Source of the DNA: Microcaldota archaeon
GTDB taxonomy: Archaea > Micrarchaeota > Micrarchaeia > Micrarchaeales > Micrarchaeaceae
Length of the DNA stretch: 51,379 nucleotides
Reading direction: 5' to 3'
Assembly: GCA_021797495.1 (NCBI GenBank)
Contig: JAJZZO010000007.1
Span: 1-51,379 of the forward strand
The notes below the pieces were generated by a model. The model saw only the letters and a list, made by a program, of their open reading frames with translations. It was not told where the DNA came from and searched no databases. The position numbers and the translations under genes were made by a program. Of this stretch, positions 7,600 through 15,682 are shown piece by piece. Position 1 is the first letter of the stretch. Each line of letters starts with the position of its first letter.

Positions 7600-9336
7600 A
7601 TGGAGGACTTTATAAGGAAGCTTACGCTTGCTATAGTATCGGGTTATAAAAACAAAAACCTAAACATAGAAAGAAAAGACGCCAGAGATATATCAGAGTA
7701 TCTTTTATCTTTTTTCGGCTACAATGACGAGGTAATAGACAACACTCTGTTCAGATATGACAGGGATGTTTTTTATTCTATGGAAGAAATAGGAATAGTC
7801 GATACAAGGAACTATATTGAAAGGCTGGAGAACGGAAAGGAATGGAGGTTAAACACGTGGATTCTTAGAAGGGATAACATAGAGAAGCTTGTAGCGGCAC
7901 ACGAGGAGCATAAACGGCAACAAAAGGATCCTGAAGATTTTTACAATGAAATTTTCAGGAAGGCATCAATGGACGAGCTTAAAAGCATGGAGGTGCCAGA
8001 TACAGGAACTGCCGATTACACTTACAATCACATGGAGGGCGGGGACAAGCATAAGCCGGTTAAATACGCAGGAATCGATGCGCAAGAATACCTTTCTATT
8101 TTTACCACCATGTTAAGTCCAAGCACAAAGCCCCTTGTATACATGGCTATCGATTATGGAAGAGAGTACTCTATTTCGATGATAGGCGAAGCTCTAGCTA
8201 GGAGTTTAGGCGTAGGGAATAGTGAAATTAGAAAACACATAAATATACAATCGGCGATGGATAGTCTTGTTTCGATAGGTGCGGCAACACAGAGGACTGC
8301 AACAAAAGACGGCAAAGAGGTAACGGCTTATTCTAAAGTAGCATCACATAACGCTTTTGAACTGGTATTCGCGCACGGTATAATGGCAATGTCAAAACAC
8401 CTTATACCTTCCGGTATAACGCTTGACGACCTGTTTTCAGTATCGGTAGCTCCAACCAGGAGGGCTGCACAGGCATACAATGTTTTTGAATTGGTAAGAT
8501 TGCTTTCCGAAAACGCTGGATGCGAGTTACGACTTATGGAAGTCAAATCAGCCATAGATAGCAGCAGCGTAAAACACAGTGTAATTACGCTTTCAGAAAA
8601 GGGCATCTTAGACTATGATTCATATCCCAGTTCCAGAGGAAAGTCCGGAACTTTAGGTTACAGAATTATAAGAGGCACTAGCATTGAAGAGATCAAGAAC
8701 AGAGGATTTATGAGAAAGTCCAATGCGTTGCACGCCTTGTCAAAAACCATTGAATTTATCAATGCTAATGTAGGCAGGGAGGTAAACAGGTACGATATTG
8801 CTGAAAATTGTGGAACTGACACGGATAAGTCATCCAAGTACCTGGTGCTTTTATCGAATGCCGGAGTCCTTGAACGCAAAACAGAATGGAACAGTAAACG
8901 TTCAAAGATTAAGGCTAACGAAAAGACATTGCTCGTTTGGGAAAGCACACTTTCATGGCTGTATAAGATAGCCAAGAATGCCTCGGAACGCACGGATGAT
9001 GTTGATCCTGCAGCCATTGCAAGCGCAATAAAGGAAGATGGAAATTATGGATATCTGAAAAGGTATATGGAAAGTTCCGAGTTGCAAAACGACATGAAAC
9101 TCATATTCGAAATGTGCAAGAACGGCAAACCAAAAGTTATGAGCACTTCTGACATGGAGACTGTAGTTCTAAACGCAGCAGGAAAGAATGGTGCACAGGT
9201 TTATGATATCATGAAAAGTTTGCGGGAGAGAAGATATGACGTGTCTTATGCAGGTACACAATGGCACGTGAACACGATGTTGAGGAAAGGACTTTTGAAA
9301 AAAGAGGGAAAAGTTTATATCTCAAATGCGGAATAA
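7600..9336 (+). CDS. Multi-winged-helix protein with DUF6015-like N-terminus
   Basis: The 578-residue soluble protein is read from ATG 7600, which is preceded by a TATA box (TATAAATATA near 7563). The first 110 residues (DNTLFRYDRDVFYSMEEIGI, then GKEWRLNTWIL) resemble the DUF6015 domain of Thermoplasmata proteins. The rest shows at least three helix-rich segments with winged-helix character (about 175-260, 290-350 and 375-450), with typical phrases such as VITLSEKGILDY and YLVLLSNAGVLERK. A last such segment ends KGLLKKEGKVYI. I infer a DNA-binding regulator or chromosome-associated protein. The exact targets cannot be read from the sequence. The 3' end overlaps the converging regulator gene by 22 bases. 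Confidence 0.7.
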   Translation: MEDFIRKLTLAIVSGYKNKNLNIERKDARDISEYLLSFFGYNDEVIDNTLFRYDRDVFYSMEEIGIVDTRNYIERLENGKEWRLNTWILRRDNIEKLVAAHEEHKRQQKDPEDFYNEIFRKASMDELKSMEVPDTGTADYTYNHMEGGDKHKPVKYAGIDAQEYLSIFTTMLSPSTKPLVYMAIDYGREYSISMIGEALARSLGVGNSEIRKHINIQSAMDSLVSIGAATQRTATKDGKEVTAYSKVASHNAFELVFAHGIMAMSKHLIPSGITLDDLFSVSVAPTRRAAQAYNVFELVRLLSENAGCELRLMEVKSAIDSSSVKHSVITLSEKGILDYDSYPSSRGKSGTLGYRIIRGTSIEEIKNRGFMRKSNALHALSKTIEFINANVGREVNRYDIAENCGTDTDKSSKYLVLLSNAGVLERKTEWNSKRSKIKANEKTLLVWESTLSWLYKIAKNASERTDDVDPAAIASAIKEDGNYGYLKRYMESSELQNDMKLIFEMCKNGKPKVMSTSDMETVVLNAAGKNGAQVYDIMKSLRERRYDVSYAGTQWHVNTMLRKGLLKKEGKVYISNAE

Positions 9337-9743
9337 ACAAAACCACTGTTACTATTTTTTGCCCGTACGAATATCAATGGGCAGTTTGTCGATATCATCG
9401 CAGAACCGCGCTTCGTTATTTTGTATTTCACGCGCGTGATACTGTTGTCTAATGTCTCCCTAGTCACCAAGCCATTTGATGCGAGCTTCTTAAGAATCAT
9501 CGATAACGTCTTGGGGCTTAAGCCCGAGACAGAGATGAGTTCATTGTATGACAATCCCTCCTTTTCCGAGTTGAGAATAGCCAGTATGGACGATTGCCAA
9601 TTTGACCGCACTATCGATATAACGTGTTTTTTGGCGCTTGAATCCTTTTTGAAAAGTTCCACCATTGGGCACGTACCATTTTTTACTGCAGTATTGGGGC
9701 GATTATTTCTGATAGAACCACCAGCTTTACATAGGGTAAGCAA
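9315..9743 (-). CDS. Winged-helix transcription regulator, HxlR/MarR-like
   Basis: This 142-residue DNA-binding protein has the winged-helix core at about 45-120: helix-turn-helix LSYNELISVSGLSPKTLSMIL, recognition-helix region KKLASNGLVTRE and wing KYKITKRG. The start is uncertain. TTG 9743 lies very near a TATA box (CTATAAATAA on the minus strand, about 9746-9755), so ATG 9665, giving about 116 residues, may be the true start. It is divergent from the DUF981-like gene and shares its promoter region with it, so it may regulate that gene and itself. Confidence 0.75.
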   Translation of the reverse strand: MLTLCKAGGSIRNNRPNTAVKNGTCPMVELFKKDSSAKKHVISIVRSNWQSSILAILNSEKEGLSYNELISVSGLSPKTLSMILKKLASNGLVTRETLDNSITRVKYKITKRGSAMISTNCPLIFVRAKNSNSGFVYSAFEI

Positions 9744-9785
9744 GTTATTTATAGTACTTATATGGCATTGGTTAATGGTGTTAAT

Positions 9786-10358
9786 ATGGCATTCGTTGAT
9801 TCTTTGGCTGTGATGCTGCTTGCGCTAGGATCTAGCGCTTCGCTTATGGCAATCTACTTTATAATGGCTGCATTGCAGAAAAAGAACATACAGAACCTCG
9901 TTGTACCTTCGCTGATATTCGGAATGTTCGATACAGTAAGCGGATTTATAATGGCTTTTGCGTGGCCACTCCCGGGTGCATACAACATACTGTTTGGAGA
10001 CCCGATGTTGTTCTTGGGGCTGATACTGACTTCCGCAGCGATAATGTTATATAAGAACATGGACCTTAGAATCCTTTCAGTCCCGGGATTCCTCTTCGGG
10101 ATATACGTATTGATTGAAGGCATAGGGATAGTAACAATAAAAGGATTGGAATCCGGATTTGATCAGGTGATTGCAACTTCGCTTTACACGTTTGCAGGGC
10201 TGTCGGCACTGTTTTCGCCGCTGATGTATGCCAATCCCAAGACGCATGATGGCAAGTACGCATATTATTTCCTTGCAGCGCTGCTGATACTTACCGCATT
10301 AGTAGCACTAATAATAGGATATAGCGCAATATACGGCCATTTGGCGTCGCCACCATAA
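9786..10358 (+). CDS. DUF981-like integral membrane protein
   Basis: From ATG 9786 the protein has 190 residues and about six hydrophobic helices. It matches my memory of the archaeal DUF981 family of unknown function (FGMFDTVSGFIMAFAWPLPG, then FGDPMLFLGLIL). GGTGTTAAT just before 9786 is the ribosome site; an in-frame ATG at 9762 is an upstream alternative. A TATA box at about 9747-9754 is shared with the divergent regulator at 9315-9743. A T-rich terminator follows the stop. Confidence 0.75.
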   Translation: MAFVDSLAVMLLALGSSASLMAIYFIMAALQKKNIQNLVVPSLIFGMFDTVSGFIMAFAWPLPGAYNILFGDPMLFLGLILTSAAIMLYKNMDLRILSVPGFLFGIYVLIEGIGIVTIKGLESGFDQVIATSLYTFAGLSALFSPLMYANPKTHDGKYAYYFLAALLILTALVALIIGYSAIYGHLASPP

Positions 10359-10359
10359 A

Positions 10360-10386
10360 AACTTTTATTCTTTTTTTCTTTTTTGC
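10360..10386 (+). terminator. T-run terminator after the DUF981-like gene
   Basis: The stop codon is followed by several T-runs (the longest seven bases) with no clear hairpin. This is the usual archaeal type of intrinsic terminator. Confidence 0.6.
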
Positions 10387-10438
10387 TTGGACAGATTTAG
10401 GCGGAGCCTTCCATGCACTGCAAAAGCTTTTTATATAT

Positions 10439-10464
10439 TAATGTTATATAATGTCATAACATTA
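10439..10464. promoter_or_regulatory. Palindromic operator of the RHH-cysDN region
   Basis: TAATGTTAT at 10439-10447 and ATAACATTA at 10456-10464 form a perfect 9-base inverted repeat with an 8-base spacer. A TATA box (TTTTATATATTA, about 10429-10440) lies immediately upstream, so the palindrome covers the expected transcript start near 10460. An RHH repressor gene begins 19 bases further on at 10483. The position fits an autoregulatory operator bound by an RHH dimer-of-dimers; the binding is inferred. Confidence 0.7.
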
Positions 10465-10482
10465 AATTACATTGGTGTGATA

Positions 10483-10710
10483 ATGGCAAGGCAGGCGAAG
10501 GAAAAGAGAAAATACACTACAATAACCATACCTACGCTTTTATACGAGAGCATAAGCAAGCGCATAGAAAAGACGGGGTTTTCATCCGTTTCCGATTACG
10601 CTACTTATGTACTCAGGGAAACTACCGCGGAGCTTAATGCAGCAGAAGGGAGCAGGTCCAAGAGCGATAGCGAAATAATGAGGAAGCTGAAAGCGTTAGG
10701 ATATATGTGA
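10483..10710 (+). CDS. Ribbon-helix-helix (CopG/Arc-type) repressor
   Basis: The protein has 75 residues from ATG 10483, which follows GGTGTGATA. The N-terminus is basic (MARQAKEKRKYTTITIP), giving the DNA-contacting strand at about 10-17, followed by two helices (LLYESISKRIEKTG and SVSDYATYVLRETTAEL). It ends in EIMRKLKALGYM, which closely resembles the end of the next protein, CysD (YIMEKLRALGYM). The gene sits between a perfect palindrome and the cysDN genes, so it probably represses its own transcription and perhaps theirs. A longer reading from 10387 would run through the promoter and operator and is rejected. Confidence 0.85.
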   Translation: MARQAKEKRKYTTITIPTLLYESISKRIEKTGFSSVSDYATYVLRETTAELNAAEGSRSKSDSEIMRKLKALGYM

Positions 10711-10762
10711 GCGCATACAGCATACAAGCACTTAGCTTATAAATCGATTGCAAGTTGGTTGA

Positions 10763-11551
10763 ATGATAGAACAAAACCTCGACGAACTGGAAGAGAAGAG
10801 TATATATATAATGAGAGAAGCCAAGGAGCGCTTCAAGAACGTTGCGGCATTATGGAGCATGGGCAAGGACAGCACCACGATGCTTGCGCTTGCAAGAAAG
10901 GCTTTCATGGGAAAAGTACCGTTTCCCATTATACACATAGATAACGGCATAGATTTCCCAGAGACATACGAATTTAGGGAAAAGCTTGCCAAACAGTGGA
11001 AACTAAACCTGATAGTGCAAAAAAGCGAGATAAAGCCAGAGATGTCGGGATACGCGTGCTGCGGCGCCAACAAGACGGTGGCATTGAAAAAAGTGATGAA
11101 AGAATACGGATTCGACGCGCTCATAGTGTCCATAAGAAGGGACGAGCATGGCATAAGAGGCAAGGAGCGCTACATTTCCCCGAGAACAAAGGATTTCAAG
11201 TGGAAATACAAGAACCAGCCTGCCGAATTATGGAACGATTATTCATCGAAACTCGACAAGGGGGGCCACATAAGGGTGCACCCGCTTCTCGATTGGAACG
11301 AGATAGACATATGGAACTACATTAAAAGAGAAAAGGTGCCGATAAACAGCTTGTACTTCTCCAGGGACGGCACAAGGTACAGGAGCCTGGGCTGCACGCA
11401 CTGCACAGTGCCCATAAAATCCAATGCTGACAATATAGACAAGATAATAAACGAGCTCAAGAACACGAAGGTTGAAGAGAGGAGCGGCAGGCAGCAGGAC
11501 AAGGAAACGGCTTACATAATGGAAAAGCTTAGGGCCCTGGGTTATATGTGA
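10763..11551 (+). CDS. cysD: Sulfate adenylyltransferase subunit 2 homologue (CysD, PAPS reductase fold)
   Basis: This 262-residue enzyme of the ATP-pyrophosphatase superfamily has the PP-loop SMGKDST at 32-38. It also shows the CysD-type features IDNGIDFPET, SIRRDEHGIRGKER, the C-terminal GCTHCT motif and the ending EERSGRQQDKE...MEKLRALGYM. CysD forms adenosine 5'-phosphosulfate (APS) from ATP and sulfate with the GTPase CysN, encoded next. A TATA box (CTTATAAAT, about 10735-10743) lies about 25 bases before ATG 10763, so this gene can also start leaderless from its own promoter. A distant PAPS-reductase-like role cannot be excluded. Confidence 0.85.
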   Translation: MIEQNLDELEEKSIYIMREAKERFKNVAALWSMGKDSTTMLALARKAFMGKVPFPIIHIDNGIDFPETYEFREKLAKQWKLNLIVQKSEIKPEMSGYACCGANKTVALKKVMKEYGFDALIVSIRRDEHGIRGKERYISPRTKDFKWKYKNQPAELWNDYSSKLDKGGHIRVHPLLDWNEIDIWNYIKREKVPINSLYFSRDGTRYRSLGCTHCTVPIKSNADNIDKIINELKNTKVEERSGRQQDKETAYIMEKLRALGYM

Positions 11552-11560
11552 GGTTTTGGC

Positions 11561-12781
11561 ATGCACATAGAGCAAATAACAATGCTTGGACACAAAGACC
11601 ACGGCAAATCAACGCTCATAGGCTCTTTGCTCATGAGCACCGGCTCGGCAACGGAAGAGCGTATTGACGACGCCAGGAACACGAGCAAGCGCCTGGGCAG
11701 GCAGTTCGAGCCCGCTTACATACTTGATGCCTTTTCGGAAGAAAGGGAAGGCGGCTTGACCATAGACACGGCGAGGGCGCAGGTAAAATACAAAGGCAAG
11801 GCTTTCGAATTCATAGACGTGCCGGGGCACGAAGAGCTTATAAAGAACATGCTCAGCGGCGCGTCCTACGCCAACACGGCCGTGCTCGTCGTTTCCGCAG
11901 CAAGGGGAGAAGGCATAATGCCGCAGACCAAGAGGCATCTTTTCCTTGCGAAAATGCTTGGCATAGAACACTTCGTAATAGCGATAAACAAGATGGATGC
12001 GGTGCAATATTCGCAAGATGCATACGAACCGTTGCGGAACGAGATAGCCGCGTATCTCGACAGCATAGGGGTGCATTCGCAGAGGGTGAATTTTGTGCCG
12101 ATATCCGCTTACAGTTTCGACAACCTCGTATCGAAATCCAAGAACATGCAGTGGTACAGGGGCAAGGCGCTGATGGACCTTTTGCTTACATGCCACAGTA
12201 AAAATGTTGCAGAGGACATGGCGCTGAGGGCCATAGTCCAAGGAACTGTTGAAACGGAAAGCGGCATGGCTTACACCGCTAAAATACTCAGCGGCAAGAT
12301 AGAAACGGGTTCGACCGTAAGGATCCTCCCATTAGGCAAGAGGGTGGTGGTAAAAAGCCTTTACGTCAAGGGCAAAAAGGCCAAAAACGCAAAGGCCGAG
12401 GAGAACATAGCGATAGGCGTATCTCAGGACATGGGAAACATAAGAGGATCTATAATAAGCAACTCGGCGCAGACAAAAGTGGCAAAGGCGATCAGCACGA
12501 TGCTGTTCTTCGTGAAGCCAGTAAGCGGCGCAGCGGAATTAAGATTCAACGGCAACAAAACGAATGGAACGATAACTGTTGACAGGATAATAGACACCAC
12601 CACCGGGAGCCCGAAGAGCACGCAAAAACCTAAGGCTTTGGATGCCGGCGAATGCATAATAAGGCTGAATGGCAAGGTAGCGGTTGAGGAATTCTCCAGC
12701 TTCCGCGGGCTTGGAAGGTTTGTTTTTTATAAGAACGATGAATTCGCAGGGATAGGAGTTATAGAAAAGGTTCTAGGGTAG
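11561..12781 (+). CDS. cysN: Sulfate adenylyltransferase subunit 1 homologue (CysN-like GTPase)
   Basis: This EF-Tu/EF-1A-type GTPase has 406 residues. It shows G1 GHKDHGKST (10-18), G3 DVPGHE (about 87-92) and G4 NKMD (about 145-148), followed by two beta-barrel domains. In the CysDN complex, GTP hydrolysis drives APS formation. The G1 motif (KDHGKS) is closer to elongation factors than to bacterial CysN (VDDGKS). The assignment therefore rests mainly on the adjacent cysD, nine bases upstream, and on the pair being of normal size. No APS kinase or APS/PAPS reductase is visible in the window, so the fate of the product is open. Confidence 0.8.
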   Translation: MHIEQITMLGHKDHGKSTLIGSLLMSTGSATEERIDDARNTSKRLGRQFEPAYILDAFSEEREGGLTIDTARAQVKYKGKAFEFIDVPGHEELIKNMLSGASYANTAVLVVSAARGEGIMPQTKRHLFLAKMLGIEHFVIAINKMDAVQYSQDAYEPLRNEIAAYLDSIGVHSQRVNFVPISAYSFDNLVSKSKNMQWYRGKALMDLLLTCHSKNVAEDMALRAIVQGTVETESGMAYTAKILSGKIETGSTVRILPLGKRVVVKSLYVKGKKAKNAKAEENIAIGVSQDMGNIRGSIISNSAQTKVAKAISTMLFFVKPVSGAAELRFNGNKTNGTITVDRIIDTTTGSPKSTQKPKALDAGECIIRLNGKVAVEEFSSFRGLGRFVFYKNDEFAGIGVIEKVLG

Positions 12782-12834
12782 ATTTCGACGTATAACAAGG
12801 CTGGCGATATGGCAATCGGTTTCAGGGGGGTTTA

Positions 12835-13476
12835 ATGAAAGTAAGGAGCGCAGATTTGGTAACGTATCTTAGGACCGCGCTTGTGATAGCGCTGGCTTAC
12901 TTGGTCATAGTGAAATTTAACGCGTTCCTGATAATAATTTTGCTTGCGATTGCTATGCTTTCGGATGCCATAGACGGCTATTTTGCGGTAAGAGACGAGA
13001 GCAAGGGACGCATAGGCTTTATCACATATTTGAAGGCCACAACCGGGAATAAAAAGCAATGGGAAATAGTCCATAAGATAAAGCAGCGCGTTTCAAAATC
13101 CGCGCCGTACGGCCCTAGAATTGACATAGCCGGAGACAGGATAAGCGAATACGTCCTTTGGGTTACGTTCGCTTTCCTGCACATCGTACCACTTTTCATT
13201 TTATTCGCAATAATAATAAGGCATTCTTTTGCCGATGCACTGCTTGGGGCAAAGGGCACGTCTTCAAAAATGCATTCGAAAATAGCGAAAACGCTTTATG
13301 CATCCAACATAAGCAGGGCAGGCATACAGATAACCAAGTTTGTGACGTTCTCGTATCTTACGCTTGTTTACGTGCTTTCGTACCCGTTATGGATCGGTTA
13401 CGTATTGATAGGCATACTTACGGTTTACATAATTGCAAGGGGAATTGCCGAGATATACGAGGCGTTGCATAACTGA
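12835..13476 (+). CDS. CDP-alcohol phosphatidyltransferase with an internal insertion
   Basis: This 213-residue membrane enzyme links a CDP-activated lipid to an alcohol headgroup. The family signature is present in two halves. DAIDGYFAVR (about 43-52) carries the first Asp pair. About 45 residues later comes YGPRIDIAGDR (about 92-102), with the G-x3-D-x3-D part. In most members these halves are only about 8 residues apart, so a charged segment (ESKGRIGF to VSKSAP) is inserted. Four to five hydrophobic helices follow. ATG 12835 has a strong ribosome site (AGGGGGGTTTA). Confidence 0.8.
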   Translation: MKVRSADLVTYLRTALVIALAYLVIVKFNAFLIIILLAIAMLSDAIDGYFAVRDESKGRIGFITYLKATTGNKKQWEIVHKIKQRVSKSAPYGPRIDIAGDRISEYVLWVTFAFLHIVPLFILFAIIIRHSFADALLGAKGTSSKMHSKIAKTLYASNISRAGIQITKFVTFSYLTLVYVLSYPLWIGYVLIGILTVYIIARGIAEIYEALHN

Positions 13477-13528
13477 AGTATATATATATTTTAGTTCAGC
13501 AGTTAAATCATAAGTTAGTGTTGGTTTT

Positions 13529-14512
13529 ATGGCAAAAACATCAGTGAACGGCATGTCGTTCCTGGATTATACAAAGAAGGCATTGGATATAGCATTGCAC
13601 CCGGGCAGCATAAGCGAAAGCTACAGCGTGGGTGACGCGCTGACATTTTATTATAAGGCTGCGGTAATACCTGCAATAGTAGCTGCAGCATTAGGCTTTC
13701 TGTTGCTTTTCGCCCTGGGCTCGATAGCGCTCGGATTGTTTAGCCATTTTGCCAACATTCTCGGCATCGCCGCTCTTGGAGGCGTGGTACTTGGCATAAT
13801 AGGCGCAGTGATGGCGCTGGCTTATGTGCTTTTGATTATACCAATAAGCATAGTTCTGGATGGAGCCATATACCACTTCTTTGCCAAGACCTTGTTCAGG
13901 CTCTGGAATAAGGATATATCCAAAACTATAACCGCAACGATGTATGGGGCTTTTCCAGGAATGCTTTTTGTATGGGCAATATTTATCCCTATAATAGGGC
14001 CCATAGTGCTTTTTGCCGCAGGCGTGTGGGGCTTCATAGTGCTGATAATATCGATGGCAAGGCAGCAGGGAGTAAGCGGCTGGAGGGCATTTGGTGGCAT
14101 GCTAATATCAGGGATTATCCTTGGTGTCATAATCATGGTCTTGGAATTCGCAGTTATAGCAACCATCGGTGTCGGAATTGCGCACGCCGCTTCTTATTGC
14201 TTACCCAATCCAGGATTTATTTGTTCTGGTGTCTCTTTTTCTAGCGGCACACTTAAAGCTACCATGGGGCAGAGCCTTGGAATAAAGATGATGAAAGCGA
14301 CGGTTTTCTTCGTACCGTTTGGAACGAACCTAAGCACTTCGGATCCAGCATATTATATAGGAAACTTGAGCAGCGGGGCGACGGTGCCCATAACAATAAG
14401 TGGAATAAACGAGATAAACGGCACAGTGTTTGGCAACTTGACGATGGAGTATTACACTTCGATATCGCAGACAACGCCATATGTCAAGAACGTAGCGACA
14501 TTCAGAGGTTAG
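13529..14512 (+). CDS. Yip1-like membrane protein with C-terminal extracellular pilin-like domain
   Basis: The protein has 327 residues. The first 210 carry about five long hydrophobic helices in an arrangement like Yip1-domain proteins of archaea and bacteria. After the last helix (about 190-212), an external domain begins CLPNPGFICSGVSFSSGTL. Its paired cysteines, the GQSLG phrase and the following FFVPFGTN recur in the free surface protein at 35419-36054. N-x-S/T sites appear only in this C-terminal part, which fits exposure outside the cell. The function is unknown; a role in presenting surface domains is only inference. Confidence 0.65.
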   Translation: MAKTSVNGMSFLDYTKKALDIALHPGSISESYSVGDALTFYYKAAVIPAIVAAALGFLLLFALGSIALGLFSHFANILGIAALGGVVLGIIGAVMALAYVLLIIPISIVLDGAIYHFFAKTLFRLWNKDISKTITATMYGAFPGMLFVWAIFIPIIGPIVLFAAGVWGFIVLIISMARQQGVSGWRAFGGMLISGIILGVIIMVLEFAVIATIGVGIAHAASYCLPNPGFICSGVSFSSGTLKATMGQSLGIKMMKATVFFVPFGTNLSTSDPAYYIGNLSSGATVPITISGINEINGTVFGNLTMEYYTSISQTTPYVKNVATFRG

Positions 14513-14566
14513 GCAAACGAACAGTAGCAGATTTATATCTATGTGTTAAAATAGCTAACCGATAGG

Positions 14567-15682
14567 ATGCATCGTGGCAAGACCCGTTCGATTTACCTTA
14601 TTCTTGAAGACGGTTCTGTTTATGATGGTTTTGCATTCGGCGGGCGTGGCGATGCGCGCGGGGAAGTAGTGTTTACCACATCCATGAACGGATACGTGGA
14701 ATCACTATCCGATCCGTCGTACAACGGACAAATGCTCGTGATAACGCACCCGCTGGTTGGAAACTACGGCGTCCCGAAGAAACTGAGACGCAATGGTATA
14801 CTTACGAATTTTGAATCCGATAGGATACAGGTTTCGGGATTAGTACTGGAAGAGATAACAAAAGGCATGGAGTGGAACTCGGAAAAAAGCTTAGAGGAGT
14901 GGCTTGAGGAAGAGAATGTTCCAGGCATATATGGGATTGACACTAGGTCGTTGACTTTGCACCTTAGGGAAAATGGCTCAATGGCTGGGATAATATCAGA
15001 TTCAAAAAATCCCAAAGGTTTTGAGGATTACGAAAAGAAAAACCTTGTGGAAAACGTCTCGGTGAAAAAGCCTGTTTATTATGATAACAACGGACCTACG
15101 ATTGCAATTGTCGACTACGGACTCAAGGAGGGCATCCTTGATTGCATGTACGCGATGGGCTATTCGATAATAAGGCTGCCGTACAACACTACAGAGAAAA
15201 AGCTGTTCTCCTATGACCCATCCGGCATTGTGCTGACCAACGGGCCCGGAAATCCACTGCTTCTTGAAAAGGAGGTTTCAACAGTTGCAGGAATCATGGA
15301 ACATGACGTACCTATGCTTGGGATATGCCTTGGGCATCAACTTATCAGTATGGCAGTTGGAATGAACATCAGGAAAATGGCGTTTGGGCACAGGGCGATA
15401 AACAAGGGCGTAATAGACCTGGCAAGCGGCAGGTGCATGGTAACAACGCACAACCACGGATACGCGGTTTACGGCGAAACACCGGCTAACATTGATGTGT
15501 CCCACGTTTCGCTTGACGACAGAACCATAGAAGGCATAAGAGTAAAGGGTAAAAAGGTGATTTCAGTACAATTCCACCCGGAAGCCAGACCAGGAGCAGG
15601 AGACGGGTTGCAGATTTTCAAAGAATTCGATATGATGGTAAAGAGTGGTAAAAAATGGGGATCAAAGGGATCAAAAAAGTAA
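14567..15682 (+). CDS. carA: Carbamoyl-phosphate synthase small subunit
   Basis: This is the glutaminase subunit, which delivers ammonia to CarB for pyrimidine and arginine synthesis. The 371 residues show the N-terminal CarA domain (LEDGSVYDGFAFG, then TTSMNGYVESLSDPSY). The C-terminal class I amidotransferase has its catalytic Cys in MLGICLGHQ (about 253) and His/Glu in QFHPEA (about 342-346). A TATA-like box (GATTTATATC, about 14528-14537) lies about 35 bases before ATG 14567. The 3' end overlaps carB by 28 bases. Confidence 0.95.
   Translation: MHRGKTRSIYLILEDGSVYDGFAFGGRGDARGEVVFTTSMNGYVESLSDPSYNGQMLVITHPLVGNYGVPKKLRRNGILTNFESDRIQVSGLVLEEITKGMEWNSEKSLEEWLEEENVPGIYGIDTRSLTLHLRENGSMAGIISDSKNPKGFEDYEKKNLVENVSVKKPVYYDNNGPTIAIVDYGLKEGILDCMYAMGYSIIRLPYNTTEKKLFSYDPSGIVLTNGPGNPLLLEKEVSTVAGIMEHDVPMLGICLGHQLISMAVGMNIRKMAFGHRAINKGVIDLASGRCMVTTHNHGYAVYGETPANIDVSHVSLDDRTIEGIRVKGKKVISVQFHPEARPGAGDGLQIFKEFDMMVKSGKKWGSKGSKK

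Noticed and set aside
10387-10482. N-terminal extension of the RHH protein
   Set aside because: It would translate the TATA box and the palindromic operator. The GGTGTGATA site before ATG 10483 marks the real start.
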